Of a stretch of 64,000 nt of DNA, positions 41,651-53,029 are shown piece by piece. This DNA is from Limnephilus marmoratus. Lineage: Eukaryota > Arthropoda > Insecta > Trichoptera > Limnephilidae. The position numbers were made by a program, and so were the translations under genes. A model generated the notes under the pieces. The model was not told the origin of the DNA and ran no database searches. It saw only the letters and a list, made by a program, of their open reading frames with translations. Every line of letters starts with the position of its first letter. Position 1 is the first letter of the stretch. The DNA lies in the NCBI GenBank assembly GCA_917880885.1, contig OU862920.1, positions 3,286,001 through 3,350,000 on the forward strand. Reading direction: 5' to 3'.

Positions 41651-44479
41651 AAGTTATGTTAGCTAGTTTTGACTATTATTGACGCTTCTCGTGATTTCAG
41701 TACGGACCGTACGCGACAAGTAGCCCATTTTGGGAATTACTGGCCTAGCACCTAGACTGGTCCCGGCTGCCCCTGGACAGGCGTCTGGCCTTGCCCCTGT
41801 CATATTCCGCAAAGCAGTCTCGCAGGATATAAAGGGGATGGTGAGATAATAATAATAATATTGAAGTAATTGTGCCGCGGCCAGTGGGCTTGTGAGCTTG
41901 TGGGCTAGGCGGCCGGTCTTAGATTAGCTAGGGCTGGGGAGGGTTACACCGGAGTTGGACACAACTATCTATAATAGGATAGGAGCAGACGGGAGATGGA
42001 TGAAAATGGTATAATCAATAAATGTTACGCATTATATAGAAAGTAGACTCCACTTAAGAGGTTAACAGATAGAATTGTGTAGTAGGTGAGTCCATCCGTT
42101 CGAAGTTAATTCATTTTTTTATTATTCTGGTGAAATTGATCTAAATTGTTTTCAAAACATTTCCATTTTTAATCATTGAAGAAGAAGATAAGGGCGCATT
42201 CATTAATAACGTGAGCAGTTTATTTTCCTATTTAGACCCCCCCCCCATCCATTGGTGAGATTAAGTGAGATTTGGTAGGAAACATTACAAATGTGTAGAA
42301 AATTGGTCCGTTCTGGCCCCCCCCCCCCCCAAAAAATAGAAAAATATAAAAATTCTCTAGCCCACCCCCCCCCCCCCCCGGGGGTGGCTAGAGAATTTCA
42401 GATGCTATTATTTTCGCTTATAAAGACAAATCAGATTTTTGTGACAATATCCTTTTTTCCACGGCTGGGTATCAATTTTCTGACCTTAAATTGTTTGAAT
42501 AAAAGTTCTGACGAATATGAGTAGGGTTTTTTTAAAATTGTTTTTATTATTAGTTTTTATGATATATAAATTGTTTGTGTTTGATTTGTATATGTACCGC
42601 CCCATCCTATAATGCCGTATTAATATTATTATTATTATTACCTTATAACGAAATAAACGCCCACTTAAAATTGGATTTGTTTTATTTTACTTATATTAAA
42701 TTACAATTTTACTTCTATTATTACTTCAATTAAATTATAGTTTTTTGTGCAAATTTTTTGAAAATACAAATGCGTTATGAAATAAAGTGTTTTTTTAAAC
42801 ATATATTCATTGTCTTATGAGCCATCTTGGTGTTGTCATATAAAACCTAAAAAACGATCGCAGCGCCATCATTTATTTTCTTCACTTAATTGCCAAACTG
42901 TTACAATAGAATATTATTAAAAAATATTATCGAAAAAAATATTTTTAAAATTAAAAATATATATATTATCGAAAACTAATACGCAAAAAACATTTCGATT
43001 ATAACGGAACTTTTATTTTATATTATGATGACGAACACATTTTCTATAACGATTTAATATTCGTCTTTTTAAAATTTCGCGCCGAAAATATCATTTTGGC
43101 TGCATTTAAAACATTTTAAACTCTGTGACGTCATCGCCGCATAACATCTTGCAATCGATGCCTTAGGTGACTGCTGTCGGTTATTGCTTGGTGTTATTAT
43201 TGACTTCTAGTTTGCTCGATTTATATCATTATATTTTTCCCACTTGCAAAATATTGTCAAAAAACTACAAGAAAAACCCCAAATAACTCATGTGATAAAA
43301 AATGCCGACCATTGAAGTTGAAGGCGATGAAGTGTTCTACACCAGTGAATCCTGAAATGAACACCATTCAATTTATTACAATTTCCAAATATTAAAAATT
43401 ATTATTATTTATTTATATATTTTCAATATGCACGTAGCCGTAGCCGGGTAAATACTTTTGGTGTGCGTATGACCGATAAGGGACACTTTTGTTATCATAT
43501 GCCAACAGTTTGGTGCAGTGCGCCGCAACCAGTGTACCGCGGAACGACCAAAAATATCGGCCCGGTAGTAAGCGTTCAAAAAGAAGAAGAAATGGAGATA
43601 TGTAAATACTAAATACGAATGTAAGAGACGTCAGAGATTATAATTATGTTATGTTAAATAACATAACAACATGTGGTTTTAGTAATTTTTGGAATCGTAA
43701 TTCGCGATTTTTTTCTGTCGAGGGAATTTCATATAACTACTGTTTCGGCTCTCTAAATGTACAGACATTATCTTAAAAAATAACATATATTTTTAAGAAA
43801 CTTAAAAACTGAAAGTGTTCATGAGAAATATAGTATAAATCGATAGAAATACGGAATGCGGCGGTTTAATTCTTCAGTCATATTCTGTCTGAAAGTTGGA
43901 AAATTTCCACTTCGCAATAAAATCCAAATAAATGGAAAATTTCTGAATGTATCCGAAAACTAAAAACTGTTTTTGAAAGGTTATGAAATACGCTTGTTAT
44001 TATTAGAAAAACTTTAAAAAATTAAATATAAAAACTTTAATGCAAATATTAAAAAAAAGTTTTTAAAATACCTCATCTTAGGTTTTTTCTAACTAAAATT
44101 AGTGATATCGAAAAAAACCAAACTTTTTTACTTTTCCGAGACAAACTTCAGACCATCATTGTCACGGAAAGTTTGTGGACCTCTGATATAATATTATTGT
44201 TAGATAACCATGTACAGCGGGATGGAGACATGATCAATTATTGTTATTTTCAATGACTTAAAATGTAGAATATTATTACACGTTGTTTACTATAATAACA
44301 GATTCAGTTTAATGTTATATAATAAAGAATAGATAAAATACTATATTTACTACAGAAATTTTCAGTCGTTTTGTTTTCGTTTATCGTTTGTTTTATCAGT
44401 TCGAACAGACAGTTTACCGGTCTCGTTGGCGCCTGTTGATATATAATAATAATAATGATGATGAATTTTAAACAATCAC
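41651..44479. other. Unassigned; homopolymer C tracts and a dispersed repeat
   Basis: 42188-42230 matches one end of the MITE at 54421 (GCATTCATTAATAACGTGAG). C runs lie at 42237-42246, 42317-42330 and 42365-42379; the last is part of an 18-bp hairpin. 43500-43870 is a copy of the repeat at 26468-26870. A tiny frame at 43303 (MPTIEVEGDEVFYTSES) is not supported as a gene. Confidence 0.4.
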
Positions 44480-45648
44480 AAACATGCAGGATTTTCTAAT
44501 ACATCTAGAAAGCATACTGAACGAAAGTAGATAAGACACATTAATATTCGGAGACTTTAACATTGACATATCCATATCCACACACTCTTCATTAAATTTT
44601 TGCAACATTTTAGAATCTTACAATTTTTCAATGTACAACAAAACATTTCCCAAGAGTAACTGATACAAGCAGCACCATTATAGATCACTTCATATCAAAT
44701 AGACAAAACATTCAGACTACTATATCGACTATTGATGACCCACTTAGTGACCATAACATACTTATTGTTGATTATAAGAACAACTTAAAAAAATGTTTTA
44801 ATAATAGAACCAAATCCCGGATTACGAGACCTATCATCAACAGTATGTCAGTAAAATCATCTTCTTAATAACAATTTCACGATCGACTTAAGCAACTCAG
44901 AAGACCCTTTTAAAAGTTTCAATGATCACATTAAAAAGGCAATAGAATCAGGTACAATGACACCAAAAACAGGATTAGGAAGTCGGGAACAACTGAACAC
45001 TCCGTGGTTTGATTCCAAATTAAATTCTTTAATCAAAGAACGAAACCAGATCCACAAACAGTGGTAACAAGACCCTGGTTATCTTACTCTTGTAACACTT
45101 AAAAAGAGGTTGAGAAATACCATTACTAATTATAGGCGAAGTCTAAAACACAAATATTAAAACTTGGAAAATCATAAACTCTATTCTATCGAACCGAGCA
45201 CATAAACCAACTAACGAAATAGAATCCCTCATCGTAAATGACTGGGAAATTAAGGATACGGGTCATATAGCATCAGCATTTAATGAGTTTTTCCTATCAA
45301 TAGGAGAAAAGTTAGCAGTTACCGTATTTGTGGAACCGAAGGCTTGCCAATCCTTGTACATGGCTAGGACAAACAAAGATGAGGTATTGAGGATCATCTC
45401 TAAAACAAAGCCGAAAGCAGCACCGGGACTCGATGGGGTAACACCATCAGTTCTTAAGACTTGTAAAGAAGAACTAGCGGGTCACCTAACAGAACTTTTT
45501 AATTGGTCACTGTCCTCGGGAAAGTTTCCAAATGAATTAAAGCTTGCGAAAATAATACCTATACACAAAGGAGACTGTATAACATGTATTTATAACTACC
45601 GTCCTATATCACTTCTATCGGTATTTTCAAGAGTATTTGAGACCATAA
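44480..45648 (+). pseudogene. Decayed plus-strand LINE (APE and RT), interrupted
   Basis: Scattered frames encode FGDFNIDISI and DPLSDHNILIVDYK (AP-endonuclease motifs). An open piece at 45330-45648 follows, with PKAAPGLDGVTPSVLKTC and YRPISLLSVFSRVFETI (RT N-terminal motifs). Several stops and frameshifts separate them. The RT stops mid-domain at about 45648, exactly where the T/A-rich tail of the minus-strand LINE begins. No continuation of this element is visible beyond the inserted LINE. Confidence 0.82.
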
Positions 45649-45649
45649 T

Positions 45650-45680
<31 letters not shown>

Positions 45681-48600
45681 TTGTAAGAAACAAACAGCAA
45701 TTTATATACAGGATGAGTTATACAAGAGGTTAAACATGAGGTAAGCCAAAACAGTTTCTTATGCTAATGTTGGTTATTATGATATAATATACAATTGTAA
45801 TTGGTAATAACCGTTAAATGAAAATGAAAATAACAAAACAAAAAAAAATATATATATATATAAATATAAGTATATTAGAAGGAAGAAGGAAGAGGAAAGG
45901 GCAAGAGGCAGAGGAAGGTGGGATGGGGACAGGAGATGCTCATGCTGTACCTTTTCTATACTTGTGCATTAATTTAATTAACATTTGTGGTCGTACGTTT
46001 GACTTCGTTTCGGTATTTCACAAGAGTGTTATTAAGAATATCGATATTGTTAAATTGCGTGTTATATTGCGCACATATACGGGGGATTGGAGAATTTTTT
46101 CTAAGGTTGGTTCTGCACGCTGGCAAATGAAAAAAATGGGTTAGTCTGGTTGGCCTTGTAGGTATGTGAATTCTTAAATAATTTACGAGTTCAGGAGAGT
46201 CCAGGCCGTTATTCAGAATTTTGTATAAAAATATTTGATCAGATATTAATCTTCGTGTTTGAAGTGGAGTAAAGTTGTGAAATTTTAAGGATTCGGTGTT
46301 ACTTGCAAAGAGTAATTTGAATTTATAATTTACGTGTTTAAAAAATTTATTTTGTACACTTTCGATTCTGTCAATATGGCATTGGTAGAACGGTGCCCAA
46401 ATTAGTGTGCAGTATTCTAAGTGGGGGCGGATATACGTGGTGTAAAGGGAATACAGAGTTTTAATATTGCGAAAAGGTTTAGATATGCGAATTATAAATC
46501 CCAACATTTTATTGGCTTTGTTGATTACTTCGTTAATGTGTTTGATAAAATTTAGTTTTACATCCAGTACTACCCCAAGGTCACGGATTGATTCTATTTC
46601 ATGGATTTGTGTATCATGAAAGTTATAATTAAAATAAATTTTATTTTTGTTACGCGTAAAAGATAATTTGTTGCACTTAGAAATGTTTAGGATTAATTTG
46701 TTTAATTTACAGTATGCAAAAAGTCGATTTAGGTCTTCTTGAAGTTTTATGCAGTCATTGATAGATTTGATTACTAAGTATATTTTTTTGTCATCTGCAT
46801 ATGCTAGGTAGTTAGCATGTAAAAAACATTTATAAATATCAAATATATACACATTAAACAATAATGGCCCCAAGTGAGAACCTTGCTGTACGCCAGAAGG
46901 CACAGTAAAAAAGCTAGACTTAGTTCCCTCAACTGATACGCACTGTAGTCTTCTATGCAGATATGAAGTTAGCCACCTAAGTAAGTCACCATGGATTCCT
47001 AATTGGTGTAATTTTTTAATGAGGATAAAGTGGTTAACTTTATCGAAAGCTTTCGAGTAATCCGTGTAGATAACATCTACTTGGTGTCCATTATCCATAT
47101 TGCTTGTTAAGTATTCAGTAAAGTTGACTAAGTTTGTTAGAACTGACCTTTTTTGTAAAAAACCATGTTGTTGATTTTGTATGCTGTGGACAATAGTTAT
47201 ATAAATTTGATCGTACACAATACGCTCAAAGAGTTTACTAAATACTGTGAGTATTGAGATTGGGCGATAATTTACAATGTTACTTTTTGAACCTGTTTTA
47301 TGGATGGGGATTATAATGGCTTCTTTGAATTTTGTGGGAAATATTCCTTTTTTTAAGGACATGTTAAATAAGTTAGTTAAAGGATATGCAAGATTTTTGG
47401 CACATTTTGAGATAAAATATGGCGAGATACCATCACTGCCCGCACCCTTAGTAACATCCAATTTATTCAAGTATTTATTGACTAATGAGTTGTTTATTTT
47501 TACGTTCCCGATCGGGTTATCATTATTAACGCAGGTAGAATTATCTATATTATTGGGATCATCCGCGCCCTCATCGCTTACGTAAGTAGATTGGAAGTGT
47601 TTACAGAACAGTTGGCACACTTGATGAGCACCGGTGCCTGACTCGTCTTTAAAGTTCATGATTTGTGGTATGCCATTTTTCCTATTTTTGTTTTTAGCGT
47701 AATTCCAGAGACTTTTATTGTTAGTTGGAATACTAGACTCAACTGAACTTATATATTGGGTGTAACAATGTTTCTGTAAGTGTTTTTGTTGTATGCGTTT
47801 GATAGAAAACTCTATGTAATCTACTGGATTATTATTTGATTTCCATTTTTTGTGTAGTCTTTGTTTCTCTTTGATAATTTTGATTAGGGAAGGTGAGTAC
47901 CAGTTGGGAAATTTTCTCTTTTTGATGAAACGTTTTGGGACAAACTGGTTAATGGTGTTATTTAAAATATCATAAAAAGTATAAATTGCTTCGTCAACGT
48001 CAGCATTATCGTGAGTAAAAGACCAGTCTGTTTTAGACAGGTGTTGGTTAATTAAATCATAATCAGCTTTATCATACCGATACATTTCTTTTGGTGGAGC
48101 ATTAATTGTTGGAAGTGTGTCTAATTGTAGTGTGATTTTGAGCGATGGATGGTGTAAATCCTCTCTTACAAGAGGGTTGTATGCTTGAGATACGAGACAA
48201 TCCTCATTACAGATAACTAAATCTAGTATACGTTTATTGGCATTTTTAATGGAGTTGTATTGGTTTAATTCGCAGTAATGGATTGTGTCAGCAAGTGAGG
48301 AACTAATTGAATTTAAATTTTCAGGTATTAAGTATGAATTTTTATCTTGTGGTTTCCATGTTATGGTGGGCATATTAAAGTCTCCAATTACGAGTATAAT
48401 ATCATCTGGGTTTTGATCTTTGACGTTAGCAAGCAAACAAAGGAATGAACTAAGAGCATTTTCATATCCATGTCCCTGTGGTAAATATAGACAAGAAACA
48501 TGGATGGTACGTTTGGAAGTATAGTTAGAGGGGGGAATAGTTACCCAGATGCATTCAGCATTACAGACCAAGTCTTCGCGAGGATATGCGTTAAGATTGT

Positions 48601-48890
48601 TATGAGTTATGATCATGACTCCACCGCCTCGACGAGAATCTGATTGGGTATTAATGCCATTAATTGTAATGTTACTTGACCTATCTCGTCTAAAAATACT
48701 GTAAAATTCTGTTGGTGCCAGTTCCGAATCTAAAATAGAATCAATTAGCCATGACTCGGATATACCGAAAATGAAGCAATCGTCATTCAAAAGAATATTA
48801 TTGTGAAAAATCTCAGTTTTAGTTCGTAGTCCTCTACAGTTTTGGTATATAATATTTAACATTGTAATTTAGATGGATAATAGTTTGGTA
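45649..48890 (-). mobile_element. Minus-strand LINE inserted in the older LINE
   Basis: In minus orientation it ends in a (TAAA)n tail (45649-45685), preceded by a short 3' region and an intact long frame. The 5' border is not fixed; no Gag-like first frame is found between 48863 and 49320, so the copy may begin close to the pol start. Insertion into the RT of the plus-strand LINE gives a relative age: this element is younger. Confidence 0.8.
45974..48862 (-). CDS. LINE endonuclease-reverse transcriptase, 962 aa, intact frame
   Basis: It begins MLNIIYQNCRGLRTK. AP-endonuclease residues N8 and E36 (GISESW), GDFN at 160-163, and a DLHHPSLKI box around 230 take the place of the usual SDH. The reverse transcriptase follows with KGAGSDGISPYF, YRPISILTVFSKLFERI, YTDYSKAFDKVN (~598-610), SGVQQGSHLGPLLF and YADD at 688-691. 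A C-terminal region carries YIRPHLEYCTLIWAPF and HNFTPLQTRRLISDQI, typical of jockey/CR1-group LINEs. No stop interrupts it, so the enzyme may be functional. The endonuclease H replacing D/H in the last box is a deviation to note. No zinc-knuckle ORF1 is visible upstream. Confidence 0.92.
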   Translation of the reverse strand: MLNIIYQNCRGLRTKTEIFHNNILLNDDCFIFGISESWLIDSILDSELAPTEFYSIFRRDRSSNITINGINTQSDSRRGGGVMIITHNNLNAYPREDLVCNAECIWVTIPPSNYTSKRTIHVSCLYLPQGHGYENALSSFLCLLANVKDQNPDDIILVIGDFNMPTITWKPQDKNSYLIPENLNSISSSLADTIHYCELNQYNSIKNANKRILDLVICNEDCLVSQAYNPLVREDLHHPSLKITLQLDTLPTINAPPKEMYRYDKADYDLINQHLSKTDWSFTHDNADVDEAIYTFYDILNNTINQFVPKRFIKKRKFPNWYSPSLIKIIKEKQRLHKKWKSNNNPVDYIEFSIKRIQQKHLQKHCYTQYISSVESSIPTNNKSLWNYAKNKNRKNGIPQIMNFKDESGTGAHQVCQLFCKHFQSTYVSDEGADDPNNIDNSTCVNNDNPIGNVKINNSLVNKYLNKLDVTKGAGSDGISPYFISKCAKNLAYPLTNLFNMSLKKGIFPTKFKEAIIIPIHKTGSKSNIVNYRPISILTVFSKLFERIVYDQIYITIVHSIQNQQHGFLQKRSVLTNLVNFTEYLTSNMDNGHQVDVIYTDYSKAFDKVNHFILIKKLHQLGIHGDLLRWLTSYLHRRLQCVSVEGTKSSFFTVPSGVQQGSHLGPLLFNVYIFDIYKCFLHANYLAYADDKKIYLVIKSINDCIKLQEDLNRLFAYCKLNKLILNISKCNKLSFTRNKNKIYFNYNFHDTQIHEIESIRDLGVVLDVKLNFIKHINEVINKANKMLGFIIRISKPFRNIKTLYSLYTTYIRPHLEYCTLIWAPFYQCHIDRIESVQNKFFKHVNYKFKLLFASNTESLKFHNFTPLQTRRLISDQIFLYKILNNGLDSPELVNYLRIHIPTRPTRLTHFFHLPACRTNLRKNSPIPRICAQYNTQFNNIDILNNTLVKYRNEVKRTTTNVN

Positions 48891-49320
48891 CAATTTGGTT
48901 ATAATATATGAGTGTAACTGAAGAGTTGTTTATTATGAATGACATGTACGATATTAAATTGATAGAATAATGTACAAAAGTGAGCATCAAGTACAGGGGG
49001 AGGGGGGATAGTAAGATAAAGATGGGTAAGGAGAGTGTAGGAGTGTATCTTCTATATTAAGTAATATATACATTGCTTATACTAAATATACTAAAATCCA
49101 TATTGAAAACAAAACAGACTATTTTAGCAAAATTTGTAAGATAACTAGGTATAAACGAAATAGGAAATAAAAATAATAACATTATTCAACGGTAAGTTAA
49201 AATTAAAAGAAAAATGCATATCGTGCGAAATGATCTTAAAATATGGTTTTAAATACAGGAAATAATATGAATAGCTTGCTTGTAGCTTGTAAGTATAGGT
49301 ACGATAATCAAAGATAGACT
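48891..49320. other. AT-rich flank of the LINE
   Basis: May contain the 5' untranslated part of the minus-strand LINE. No frame of note; a short G-rich patch GGGGGAGGGGGG lies near 48998. Confidence 0.35.
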
Positions 49321-49321
49321 C

Positions 49322-50097
49322 TGTTACGATACACAAATACGCCCCTGCAAATTACTCGGCCCCTCCTCCCAAGTTGTAGCGCACGCCACTGCGCAAACTA
49401 CAGTTTCACTCCCTCTCCGCTAGCTTGCCGGCGCGCTATCGGCGGCGGAACCCAAGCCACCGTCGATAACGAGCCACCAACCGCCACTTCCCTGCAACTC
49501 CCGGTCTAGTGCGCACGCATAATGTGAGAATCGTTCCGCGCGCATTCCAGAAAGTTCCACGCGGAAGCATGGAACGTGTTTTTGCTAAGTGATACACTAG
49601 GACACCAAGAATGGCCGAATTCTTTCCCGACACGGAAGATACAAAGGCCCAGACGCTCACTGTGAGTACCCAAGCTGTTATATACCCCCATATTTGCGTG
49701 TGTTCACAGTAAATTCACCGCGGAGATAAATAGCCCTTCCAGAGAGATTATAGGGACAGATTCCTCCATTTTAGATATAACTGTTGTTGCTACCCTGAAT
49801 TACTCTGTATGCATTATTGTGATATTGTGTTTACGCAGGTGTTTTACCGAATATAACTGTTGTTTACCCTGATTACTGGTTTCACTGTCTTCCCCCAGCC
49901 GGTAGAAATTTGAGCTTTATTTCAGGGAAGCCACACACACGCCTCACAGATCCTACCACCCTGGTGGTGAGGGCCTCTCCCGCTCTGCTGACTAAAACCT
50001 GAGCTAGTCTGTCGGCAGAATGTAGGGACCCCCATGCAGGTCTGCTAACAACTCCTAAAATACATATCTGCGAATTATTATTCGTTACCCCACAACA
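49322..50097. repeat. GC-rich block, possible solo LTR
   Basis: It begins TGTTACGATACACAAATACG and could end TACCCCACAACA near 50097, giving TG...CA borders. The interior is much more GC-rich than its surroundings and contains a perfect three-unit heat-shock-type element TTCCAGAAAGTTC (49545-49557). I find no convincing target duplication (flanks GACTC and ATATG differ), so the LTR interpretation is tentative. An alternative is a host promoter/CpG region whose exons I cannot see. Confidence 0.3.
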
Positions 50098-51307
50098 ATA
50101 TGGCTTTCGGATAAATTCTAGTACTCAACGTACCGCCTTTGATTTTATCTCACCCTTCAACAGTTTATGGACCAGGGCACGGGCATAGCCAGGTTTTAGT
50201 ATCGGGGGGGGGGGGGTTCAAAAATCAAAACACGTGTCAAGGGGGGGGGGGGGGGGCGCGGACACGACGACTTTGTATTTCTTGAGCATTAACTAATATA
50301 ATAACAATTTGTGGACATTTTATGTTGAAAACTTTTATATAGAAATGTATATAGAAAATAAATCTTATTTTAATCAGTCACCTTATTAGAAACGGAATCC
50401 CAAATAAAAATCAACCGCAATCACCGAAAAAACGGAACTTGCAAGTTAAATTAAATTTTTCTTTCAGAGGTCCCCATTTATCTTTTTAGATACATAATAT
50501 CATTTTGAGTTGTCAGTGTTAAAAATAACATTGCTTGAAAAAATTGCTTGTAAGTACATCAACAATATTTAAGATTCATGGGAATTCCAAAAAACATATG
50601 GGTATATTATACCAGTAATATTGTCATATACAATAAAACATTTTACAGGTCAAAATTTCCGTAGATTTAGTGCGGATTTCCCTTTTCCCTAAAAAATATT
50701 TTTCTCCCCTAGATCTAGTCAAATTTCCCTAGACGGCACGAAAATATAGGTACAAAGGTTACCGAATGCGATCGGATAATCGACGACGGCCAGCGGCGAG
50801 TGGTAGAGAGGGCGAATCCAAAATACATTATTAGTGTAATAATTAGTAATAAAACTAATGAACTATTACTAAAAAACAAATATCAGATATACAGGTGATT
50901 CAAAATAGAGCATTAAGGTACCGACTCCAAAAGTAACAATCGTACCCTACAAATTGATGATTAGAAAAAGTAAGTTGATTATGAAGTTGTAGAAGAATAC
51001 GAAATTATTTTTTTACTTTTTAGTGCATTTTTTGAAGTCGTTTATTTGTTTTGTTAAAATTTTTGTTTATTAAGTATTCGCTCGCCTTCATACGTTTATT
51101 TTATTTTTATGTTTTATGTGTATGGATGTCTCTCAGTATTTCTAAAATCTCTATTCTTGACAATGCATTTTTTTTTTCAATATGTTGTATTTTTTTTTAA
51201 CGTGTAATATCCATGTAAAATGTACTTATATGTGTCTGTCCTTCCCGTAATGAGTTGTTTTCTTAACTCATTGGGAATAATGTGTTACTTCATGTTTTTT
51301 GTAAAAC
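50098..51307. other. Unassigned with two long G runs
   Basis: Runs of 13 G (50204-50216) and 16 G (50241-50256) are separated by 24 bases. The rest is AT-rich without a recognised gene. Confidence 0.45.
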
Positions 51308-52730
51308 ATTATAATTAATTAAATAATTAATTAAACATTATAAGTACTGAATGGAGAACCAATGCCAGAAAACTTTAGGCAGAGTTACCTTCTTCCCTTT
51401 TACAAAAATAAAGGAGACTCTAGGAAGTGCGACAATTATAGAGGGATAAAGCTTATGTCTCACACCATGAAAATATATGAGAGAATTATCAACACACGAA
51501 TAAGGAATATTGTAAAAATTCACGACGATCAATGCGGTTTTGTGTCGGGAAAATCAACAATAGATGCTATTCAAACAGTTAGAATAATAGTTGAAAAACA
51601 TCGAGATGCAAAAAAAGATTTGCACATGGTATTTATAGACTTGGAAAAAGCATTTGACAGGGTTCCCCGAAGCCTGATATGGGCGGCATTGAGAGCCCAC
51701 AATGTACCAGAAGGATATGTGCTCTCCATACAAGATATGTATACAAACGTTGAAACTCAAGTAAGATGCACATCAGGGACATCGCCAAAATTTCCAATTA
51801 AAGTGGGGGTACACCAAGGATCTGTCCTCAGCCCACTGCTATTCATAATGGTCATGAATTATCTAACCAGTCAAGAAATGAACAGTATTCTCAAGACTAT
51901 GCTTTTTGCAGATGATGTAGTACTGATAGCAGATAATCATTGTGACTTACAGAATAGCCTGGAAAGATGGAGAAAGATCCTGGAGGATAATGGCCTAAAA
52001 ATTAGCAGGAAAAAGACTGAATATTTGTATTTACCATTTGAAGACACAAACGCTGTAACTCCTTCGATGCAACTGGATGGAGTAACATTAGCCAACTGTG
52101 ATTCATTTAAGTATCTGGGCTCACTAATCCACAGAGACGGAGGATGTGCAGCGGATGTCATCCATAGAATAGGTGTGGGATGGATTAAATTTAGATCCGT
52201 AACAGGAATATTGTGTGACTCCAAAATACCTATAAAACTGAAAGGAAAAATATACCAGACCATTGTAAGACCCGCAATAATGTATGGCTCCGAATGCTGG
52301 ACTATGTACAACTCCTACACTAGGCAACTTGAAACAGCAGAAATGCGAATGCTTAGATGGTCGGCAGGAGTATCATTAAAAGATAAGATCAAAAGTTCAC
52401 GCATTCGTGGTAGCCTGGGTGTCACAGACATAAATAGCAAGCTGGAAGAACGACAGTTGAGATGGTATGGACATATAAGACGGAGACCACCAGACCACAC
52501 TGTGAGGCAGGCAATGTCTATGGAGCTTCATCGACAGTCATCCAAAGGAAGACCGAAGAACTCCTGGACGACTCAATGTTCCAAAATTCTTCGAAGAAAC
52601 GGCCTGGATGAAGGCGATACCCAAAACAGAAGATATTACAACCTGAGAACGAGAAGAGCCGACCCCAACAGCCTACCTAGGCAATGAGTTGGGACAGCGC
52701 AAAGGAAGAAGATTATAATTAATTAAATAA
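51308..52730 (+). mobile_element. 5'-truncated RTE-like LINE with 19-bp target duplication
   Basis: ATTATAATTAATTAAATAA occurs at 51308-51326 and again at 52712-52730, immediately outside the coding part, as expected for target-primed insertion. The simple AT composition makes a chance match somewhat easier than usual, but 19 of 19 bases agree. The 5' half of the element (endonuclease) is missing. Confidence 0.8.
51362..52687 (+). CDS. RTE-like LINE reverse transcriptase, 441 aa, 5' truncated
   Basis: The frame opens inside the RT: FRQSYLLPFYKNKGDSRKCD, NYRGIKLMSHTMKIYERII, GFVSGKSTIDAIQTVR. The first catalytic box is FIDLEKAFDRVPR (D93), then GVHQGSVLSPLLF and FADD at 182-185 (F in place of the usual Y, common in this clade). 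The thumb follows with FKYLGSLIHRDGG, and a C-terminal QLRWYGHIRRRPPD box is typical of RTE/craft-type elements. The frame ends at TGA 52685-52687 and is unbroken from the truncation point, so the insertion is rather recent. Without endonuclease it cannot move on its own. Confidence 0.92.
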   Translation: MPENFRQSYLLPFYKNKGDSRKCDNYRGIKLMSHTMKIYERIINTRIRNIVKIHDDQCGFVSGKSTIDAIQTVRIIVEKHRDAKKDLHMVFIDLEKAFDRVPRSLIWAALRAHNVPEGYVLSIQDMYTNVETQVRCTSGTSPKFPIKVGVHQGSVLSPLLFIMVMNYLTSQEMNSILKTMLFADDVVLIADNHCDLQNSLERWRKILEDNGLKISRKKTEYLYLPFEDTNAVTPSMQLDGVTLANCDSFKYLGSLIHRDGGCAADVIHRIGVGWIKFRSVTGILCDSKIPIKLKGKIYQTIVRPAIMYGSECWTMYNSYTRQLETAEMRMLRWSAGVSLKDKIKSSRIRGSLGVTDINSKLEERQLRWYGHIRRRPPDHTVRQAMSMELHRQSSKGRPKNSWTTQCSKILRRNGLDEGDTQNRRYYNLRTRRADPNSLPRQ

Positions 52731-53029
52731 ATAAAAAAATAAAAAAATTCGAAACTTATTATAATTTTTTTTTTTAAACATTTACTTTTAACAATTGTTA
52801 CATTAATGAAATTGCAATTGGGATGTGCAATTTGTGCATAAACACTCCTATTAAAAATGTTCACAGAATGTAAATCAAGGTGTAGTTGTAATTGGATGGA
52901 GATGCTACTAAGGAAATAACAGAAATAATAAAAAGCGATGAAAATAAAACAATATATAAAATATAGTAAGCGTAATATAGTACAGAGCAATTACATAATT
53001 AGTAATATTAGTAATGAAGTATTTACATG
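52731..53029. other. AT-rich, nothing recognised
   Basis: No gene or repeat is supported. Confidence 0.4.

Noticed and set aside
43303..43356. Seventeen-codon frame MPTIEVEGDEVFYTSES
   Set aside because: Good ATG context and a nearby TGACGTCA, but too short, no donor site and no continuing exon.
49436..49691. Minus-strand frames in the GC-rich block
   Set aside because: No homology pattern, no splice context; openness follows from high GC content.
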